The translations under genes and the position numbers were made by a program. 64,000 nucleotides of DNA from Polynucleobacter sp. UK-Gri1-W3. Lineage in GTDB: Bacteria; Pseudomonadota; Gammaproteobacteria; Burkholderiales; Burkholderiaceae. The notes under the pieces were generated by a model. That model was given only the letters and a program-made list of their open reading frames with translations. It searched no databases and had not been told where the DNA came from. Below, piece after piece: positions 60,303 through 64,000 of this stretch (its first letter is position 1; each line of letters opens with the position of its first letter). The stretch lies in contig NZ_JACVQA010000003.1 of assembly GCF_018881595.1 (NCBI RefSeq), positions 1 through 64,000 on the forward strand, given 5' to 3'.

Positions 60303-60879
60303 TTTAGTTATCAAGCAAATTGAGTTTGAAAAAACACAATCATTAATCTCAGAAGCAGACCGTGCCTTCGAGCTGATTGGTCGCGCTATTCGCATTGCTG
60401 GCTATCGCAATATTCAAAATACACAAATAAGAAGCCAAACTTCAGGACATAAAACAAATGCAATTTTATTTCTTGAAGTAAATAAAAAATCAGGATTTCG
60501 AGGATCTGATGATTTGACTATCCGTCATGAATTATCGGATGGGGTAGATTTTGATTGCATTGGTAATACCCTGACTAAAGATCGCACCAAGAATCATTTA
60601 GCCATACAAGGATTCTTAGTGGATTGTCAAGCAGGAGTTCCAAAGGGTCAAAAAGTCAATGGCGGCTCACTGATATGCCAGTCTCTGGATCGCCAAGGGC
60701 GGATTCAAAATACTACCCTGATGAATGGTGTGAATGGACTCTTTATTGAGGAGCTCAATACCACTCAGACCCAATCCATGATGGGTCAGAGGCTATTTAA
60801 GATCAAGCTGCAAATGACTGATGGGGCGAAGCTCAATATGGATCTAGAGCGTATTTTTGCAACAAGGAATCTGCTTTGA
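60226..60879 (+). CDS. PilW-like minor pilin starting at the mature position
   Basis: This 217-residue protein resembles PilW: MSLLECLVGIALCVLLLNPLL then a long soluble part (RAFELIGRAIRIAGYRN). The usual leader (basic residues plus Gly before F/M) is missing: the ATG encodes what would be +1, with Glu at position 5. In this frame a TAA lies 6 nt before the ATG, so the leader cannot be upstream. Either the protein inserts without PilD cleavage or it is made by a frameshift from the PilV-like gene. Function is inferred from family likeness. Confidence 0.72.
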   Translation: MSLLECLVGIALCVLLLNPLLKTSADLVIKQIEFEKTQSLISEADRAFELIGRAIRIAGYRNIQNTQIRSQTSGHKTNAILFLEVNKKSGFRGSDDLTIRHELSDGVDFDCIGNTLTKDRTKNHLAIQGFLVDCQAGVPKGQKVNGGSLICQSLDRQGRIQNTTLMNGVNGLFIEELNTTQTQSMMGQRLFKIKLQMTDGAKLNMDLERIFATRNLL

Positions 60880-61205
60880 TCTTAGCTTGGGTAATTTCAC
60901 TACTCTTGCTTTGCTCCTCTCTGGTGGCTTATTTAGAGAGGTTGAACGCATTGCGCATCGTAGAGGTGAAAACAATGGAAGCGGCACAGAAAAATTTTAT
61001 TTCCGCTGAAAGTGCAGTATTAGAGTGTGAGAAAAATTTAACAGCTCTTGCTGATCTCAAAGAAAATAGATGTTTTATTCAGTCAGCTGGTAAAAACCAT
61101 TGGTTGATCTCCAGTAAAGAAAAGCCAGCAATTCAAATAGGTGTTGTCATTGATGAAAAAACTGGTGTTGCAACTCGTATGAATTGGCGACAAGTATTTG
61201 AATAA
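60876..61205 (+). CDS. PilX-like minor pilin
   Basis: This 109-residue protein starts at a TTG that overlaps the previous stop by 4 nt (TTGA). A hydrophobic segment ILAWVISLLLLCSSLVAYL at the N terminus and AAQKNFISAESAVLECEKNL match PilX (…AA-AA-L…E). No G-x prepilin leader is seen; the codons before it (about 60822-60875) are open but contain no start codon. It is shorter than usual PilX. Confidence 0.6.
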   Translation: MILAWVISLLLLCSSLVAYLERLNALRIVEVKTMEAAQKNFISAESAVLECEKNLTALADLKENRCFIQSAGKNHWLISSKEKPAIQIGVVIDEKTGVATRMNWRQVFE

Positions 61206-61746
61206 ATCAAAGGATGGATTCAGCCTTCTTGAATTAATGGCTGTAGTCTTAATCATTGCAATTGCTGCTATGGCGACGATGCCTTTATTGCAAGAGCAAA
61301 TAGCAGCCAGAGAAATTGATACTATCGCCAGAAGATTTATCAGTCATGCGCACTTTGCTCGTCAGCAAGCACTTCATTTGGGCCAGCCCGTGCATCTGGT
61401 TCCCATTTCTGGTGATCAGTGGGAGGCGGGGTGGATTGTCAAAAGCGGCTGTATCGGAAAGTCTGTGAAGGCAGGGTGTATCGATAAGCCCTGGTTCACG
61501 CAGGCAGGTATTGAGCCTATTTACTTTAAAGGTGGTGGTAAGCAGTTCATTGACCCCCATTCTGGCAAGAAGGGCATTTTGTTTAACGCAGCTGGCGCTG
61601 CTAAAACGGCTCAAGGCGGGTTTGTGGCCAATCGATTGATACTGGGGCACAGTCGGAGCCCCGACTTGGAGCGGCAAATGATTCTGGGTAGCGGCGGGCG
61701 CTGGCGCATCTGTGATCCCACGAGAGATGCTAAGCGTTGTCATTGA
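61198..61746 (+). CDS. FimT/GspH-like pseudopilin
   Basis: This 182-residue protein has leader MNKSKDG and the prepilin motif FSLLELMAVVLIIAIAAMA with Glu5, then a GspH/FimT-type soluble domain (ARRFISHAHFARQQALHLGQPVHLVPISGDQWEAGW). FimT members can bind DNA or set up pilus assembly for DNA uptake. TTG start, 8-nt overlap with the previous gene. Confidence 0.82.
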   Translation: MNKSKDGFSLLELMAVVLIIAIAAMATMPLLQEQIAAREIDTIARRFISHAHFARQQALHLGQPVHLVPISGDQWEAGWIVKSGCIGKSVKAGCIDKPWFTQAGIEPIYFKGGGKQFIDPHSGKKGILFNAAGAAKTAQGGFVANRLILGHSRSPDLERQMILGSGGRWRICDPTRDAKRCH

Positions 61747-61763
61747 ATGGTTTAATAGACCCT

Positions 61764-62876
61764 ATGTACAGCGCAGTTGACCAACAGTTCATGAGCGAGG
61801 CAGTGGCCGAAGCTCAAAAAGCACTTTATTTATCCAACCCTAATCCCAGGGTGGGTTGCGTCGTTGTTAAAGATGGCCAAGTGATTGGTAGAGGTTTTAC
61901 ACAGAAGGTTGGTAGCGCCCATGCTGAAGTTCAAGCTCTTGCTAATGCTAAAGCACTCGGAAATGATCCTATTGGGTCAACCATCTATGTAACCTTAGAA
62001 CCATGTAATCACACTGGTCGTACACCGCCCTGTGTAGATGCCTTAATTGCAGCTAAACCGACCACTGTATTTGTAGCGATGTCAGATCCCAACCCCTTGG
62101 TTGCCGGCAAAGGCATAGAGCGTTTAAAAGCAGCAGGGATTAATGTTCATTGTGGGCTTATGGAGTCAGAAGCGCGCTCTTTAAATCCAGGATTTATTTC
62201 ACGTATGACTCGAGGTTTACCTTGGGTGCGTATGAAGATTGCGGCAAGTCTTGATGGTAAGACGGCATTGCCGGATGGTCGCAGTCAGTGGATTACTGGA
62301 CAGATTGCAAGAGCTGATGGTCATCATTGGCGTGCACAAGCATGTGCCATTGTGACTGGTGTAGGTACTGTTAAAGGGGATGACCCTAGCCTGAATGTAC
62401 GAGATGTACAAACTGAACGACAGCCTTGGCGCATCATCGTTGATTCCAAATTAGAGACACCACTTACTTCAAAGATCTTGGATGGGCATCAATCTGGCGT
62501 CATCATTGTTTGCGCCAGTCTAGATGGCTCTGAGATGCAGCAAAAAGCTAAGGTATTTACTGAACGCGGCATTGAAGTAATTGCTATGGCAAACCCCTTT
62601 GGTAAGGTCGATCTGCCAAAGCTATTCTCGTATCTGGCCAAAGAGCGTGAAATGAATGAGATTCATATTGAGGCTGGCTTTAAGCTCAATGGATCCCTGC
62701 TTAGAGAGTGCTGTGTTGATGAGTTATTGCTCTACTACGCACCATTCTTCATGGGCGATGGTATTGGCATGGCCAATGTTTCGCCCCTAAATTCCTTGAA
62801 TGATAAAGAACAGTGGCAAGTAATTGATCACAGTCTCTTTGGCTCTGATCTTCGACTACGTTTAATTAAGAACTAA
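61764..62876 (+). CDS. ribD: Bifunctional riboflavin deaminase/reductase RibD
   Basis: This 370-residue enzyme carries out the deamination and reduction steps of riboflavin synthesis. The deaminase half has HAEVQALANAKAL and the zinc-site block LEPCNHTGRTPPC; the reductase half starts near residue 145 (RMTRGLPWVRMKIAASLDGKTALPDG). I start at 61764 (MYSAVDQQFM); an upstream TTG at 61737 would overlap the pilin gene. Confidence 0.95.
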   Translation: MYSAVDQQFMSEAVAEAQKALYLSNPNPRVGCVVVKDGQVIGRGFTQKVGSAHAEVQALANAKALGNDPIGSTIYVTLEPCNHTGRTPPCVDALIAAKPTTVFVAMSDPNPLVAGKGIERLKAAGINVHCGLMESEARSLNPGFISRMTRGLPWVRMKIAASLDGKTALPDGRSQWITGQIARADGHHWRAQACAIVTGVGTVKGDDPSLNVRDVQTERQPWRIIVDSKLETPLTSKILDGHQSGVIIVCASLDGSEMQQKAKVFTERGIEVIAMANPFGKVDLPKLFSYLAKEREMNEIHIEAGFKLNGSLLRECCVDELLLYYAPFFMGDGIGMANVSPLNSLNDKEQWQVIDHSLFGSDLRLRLIKN

Positions 62877-62886
62877 AATTACATCT

Positions 62887-63504
62887 ATGTTTACTGGAAT
62901 CATTACCGCAGTTGGTCAAATTAAAAGCGCTCAAGCAAAAGGCGATGGCTTGCATTTAGTTGTCGAAGTTCCAGCAGGCTATCTGGATGATGTTGCCTTA
63001 GGTGACAGTATTGCGATTCAGGGCGCTTGCATGACTGCCACCCAGCTAACAAATAATTCCTTTGCCCTGGATACCTCCCGTGAGTCCCTCAATAAAACCG
63101 TTGGTTTGGATAAAGTCGGCCCAGTCAATCTTGAAAAAGCCATGCGCTTAAATGATCGCCTAGGTGGTCATTTAGTGAGTGGGCACGTAGATGGCGTTGG
63201 TAAGGTCGCACACTTTGCACAAGTAGTTAATGATGCTTATGGCTCTTGGTTGTTGCGCATTGAGGCGCCTAAAGAGTTGGCGCAATACTTGGCTTATAAA
63301 GGCTCTATTGTCGTCAATGGCGTATCACTCACCGTCAATCAGACTGAAGACACGGCAAACGCTTGCATCATCGACATCAATATCATTCCACATACCTTAG
63401 AAAACACTACGCTAGGTAACTTGAAGCAAGGTGATGCCGTGAATCTGGAGGTGGATCTTATTGCGCGTTATGTGGCGAGAATGCTAGAAACTCAAGGTAA
63501 ATAG
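62887..63504 (+). CDS. ribE: Riboflavin synthase alpha chain
   Basis: This 205-residue enzyme converts two lumazines to riboflavin. It has two tandem lumazine-binding domains, the first starting MFTGIITAVG, with NLEKAMRLNDRLGGHLVSGHVDG and NGVSLTVNQ in the repeats. It is 10 nt after ribD. Confidence 0.97.
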   Translation: MFTGIITAVGQIKSAQAKGDGLHLVVEVPAGYLDDVALGDSIAIQGACMTATQLTNNSFALDTSRESLNKTVGLDKVGPVNLEKAMRLNDRLGGHLVSGHVDGVGKVAHFAQVVNDAYGSWLLRIEAPKELAQYLAYKGSIVVNGVSLTVNQTEDTANACIIDINIIPHTLENTTLGNLKQGDAVNLEVDLIARYVARMLETQGK

Positions 63505-63513
63505 ATTTACTTC

Positions 63514-63804
63514 TTATTTTCTAGCTTCTGCTTTTCGATATGCCGCATCTTGATCTCGCTTACCGACAGCAATCACTAGAACTACAAGTCTGTGATCAAT
63601 GACTTCGTAAACGAGTCTGTAACCGACGGTTCTCAGTTTAATTTTATAAAAGTCGTCTAAGTCGCCATGAAGTTTTGCTGAGGGCACTCTTGGATTAATC
63701 AGGCGTTTCTGTAATTGCTTTTTAAATTGTTCTTTTATTGAGTTATCTAATTTTTGCCATTCTTTTAGCGCAAGAGTATGAAACTCAAGATTAAAGCTCT
63801 TCAA
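63514..63804 (-). CDS. relE: RelE-family toxin
   Basis: This 96-residue protein matches type II RelE/ParE toxins: NLEFHTLALKEWQKLDNSIKEQFKKQL, PSAKLHGDLDDFYKIKLRTVGYRLVYEV, VVLVIAVGKRDQ. RelE toxins cleave mRNA in the ribosome A site. The start is a TTG that overlaps the end of the antitoxin gene by 14 nt, the classic antitoxin-toxin order. It is convergent with ribE. Confidence 0.9.
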   Translation of the reverse strand: MKSFNLEFHTLALKEWQKLDNSIKEQFKKQLQKRLINPRVPSAKLHGDLDDFYKIKLRTVGYRLVYEVIDHRLVVLVIAVGKRDQDAAYRKAEARK

Positions 63805-64000
63805 GCTTCACTTTCACAGTTTTGCCACCTTTGCGAGCCTGAATGGTTTTAATGAGCGAGACATCATCAATTAGATCGAGCAATGCTTCATAAGCCTTTG
63901 CCGACAAAAGATAGGCTTCGGGCTTGTTGTGGTTTAAGACGGCCACGGGAAGGTCGCCAGCGATTTCCATGATCTTGCTGGGATTGCGCCTTAAGTCAGT
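63791..64000 (-). CDS. Antitoxin of the RelE toxin (RelB/Phd-YefM type), 5' end outside the window
   Basis: The last 69 codons are visible; the 5' end lies beyond the window. The sequence includes LRRNPSKIMEIAGDLPVAVLNHNKPEAYLLSAKAYEAL, a Phd/YefM (StbD-like) DNA-binding antitoxin pattern, and a basic tail KGGKTVKVKLEEL that could wrap the toxin. It overlaps relE by 14 nt. Confidence 0.85.
   Translation of the reverse strand, partial: TDLRRNPSKIMEIAGDLPVAVLNHNKPEAYLLSAKAYEALLDLIDDVSLIKTIQARKGGKTVKVKLEEL

Noticed and set aside
61285..61743. A 152-codon antisense frame in the FimT-like gene
   Set aside because: The plus-strand prepilin motif is clear; the antisense frame has no recognisable features.

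Overview
The window looks like a chromosomal segment of a small-genome, low-to-moderate GC betaproteobacterium of the Burkholderiaceae, most likely Polynucleobacter or a close relative. That is inferred from protein similarity and familiar gene neighbourhoods: aroQ-accB-accC-prmA, RNB nuclease-tonB-aroE-mtgA, thiL-pgpA-pncC, leuS-lptE-holA, algH-ruvX-pyrR-pyrB, rfbBDAC-waaC and ribH-nusB. Genes are tightly packed, often with 4-20 nt overlaps. No gap without a gene exceeds about 230 nt (the longest is 5124-5352). I saw no rRNA, tRNA or CRISPR array.

Layout. 1-129 is the 3' end of a group II intron cut by the window edge. 178-5880 (mostly minus) holds a PfkB-type sugar/nucleoside kinase, a PrmA-DUF3426 fusion, accC, accB, aroQ and a TlpA-like thioredoxin. 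5907-12674 (plus) holds mpl, a fabG-like reductase, an RNB exoribonuclease, a TonB-like protein, aroE and mtgA. 12694-14715 (minus) holds pyrF with a TnpB (IS200/IS605-type) element next to its start. 14805-25570 holds corA, pncC/pgpA/thiL, maeB, a barstar-family gene, rsmE, tkt, gap and fur. 25620-36407 (plus) holds bamE, dapB, leuS, lptE, holA, proA, a HemJ-like protein, an RlmL-like methyltransferase, rubredoxin and hemL. 36439-38809 (minus) holds apaH and phrB.

38886-51119 (plus) runs from a YdcF-like protein, algH, ruvX, pyrR and pyrB directly into three glycan-related genes (GT-B, DUF6492-like, GT25). A GT10 fucosyltransferase-like gene lies on the opposite strand. The dTDP-rhamnose set rfbBDAC and a heptosyltransferase follow. 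This is a surface-polysaccharide (LPS) assembly zone; tolC, uppP and a UDP-xylose synthase just beyond are also envelope-related.

54254-63504 holds uxs, trmB, gabD and then a split riboflavin locus: ribBA-nusB side on minus, ribD-ribE on plus. A compact four-gene set of pilin-like proteins (PilV, PilW, PilX and FimT types) sits between the two halves. A RelE-type toxin and its partial antitoxin close the window.

The points most worth a second look are: the PrmA-DUF3426 fusion that lost its zinc ribbon; the TnpB protein whose RuvC-II glutamate is replaced; the pilin set in which PilW starts exactly at the mature +1 position; and the glycosyltransferases translationally coupled to pyrB.
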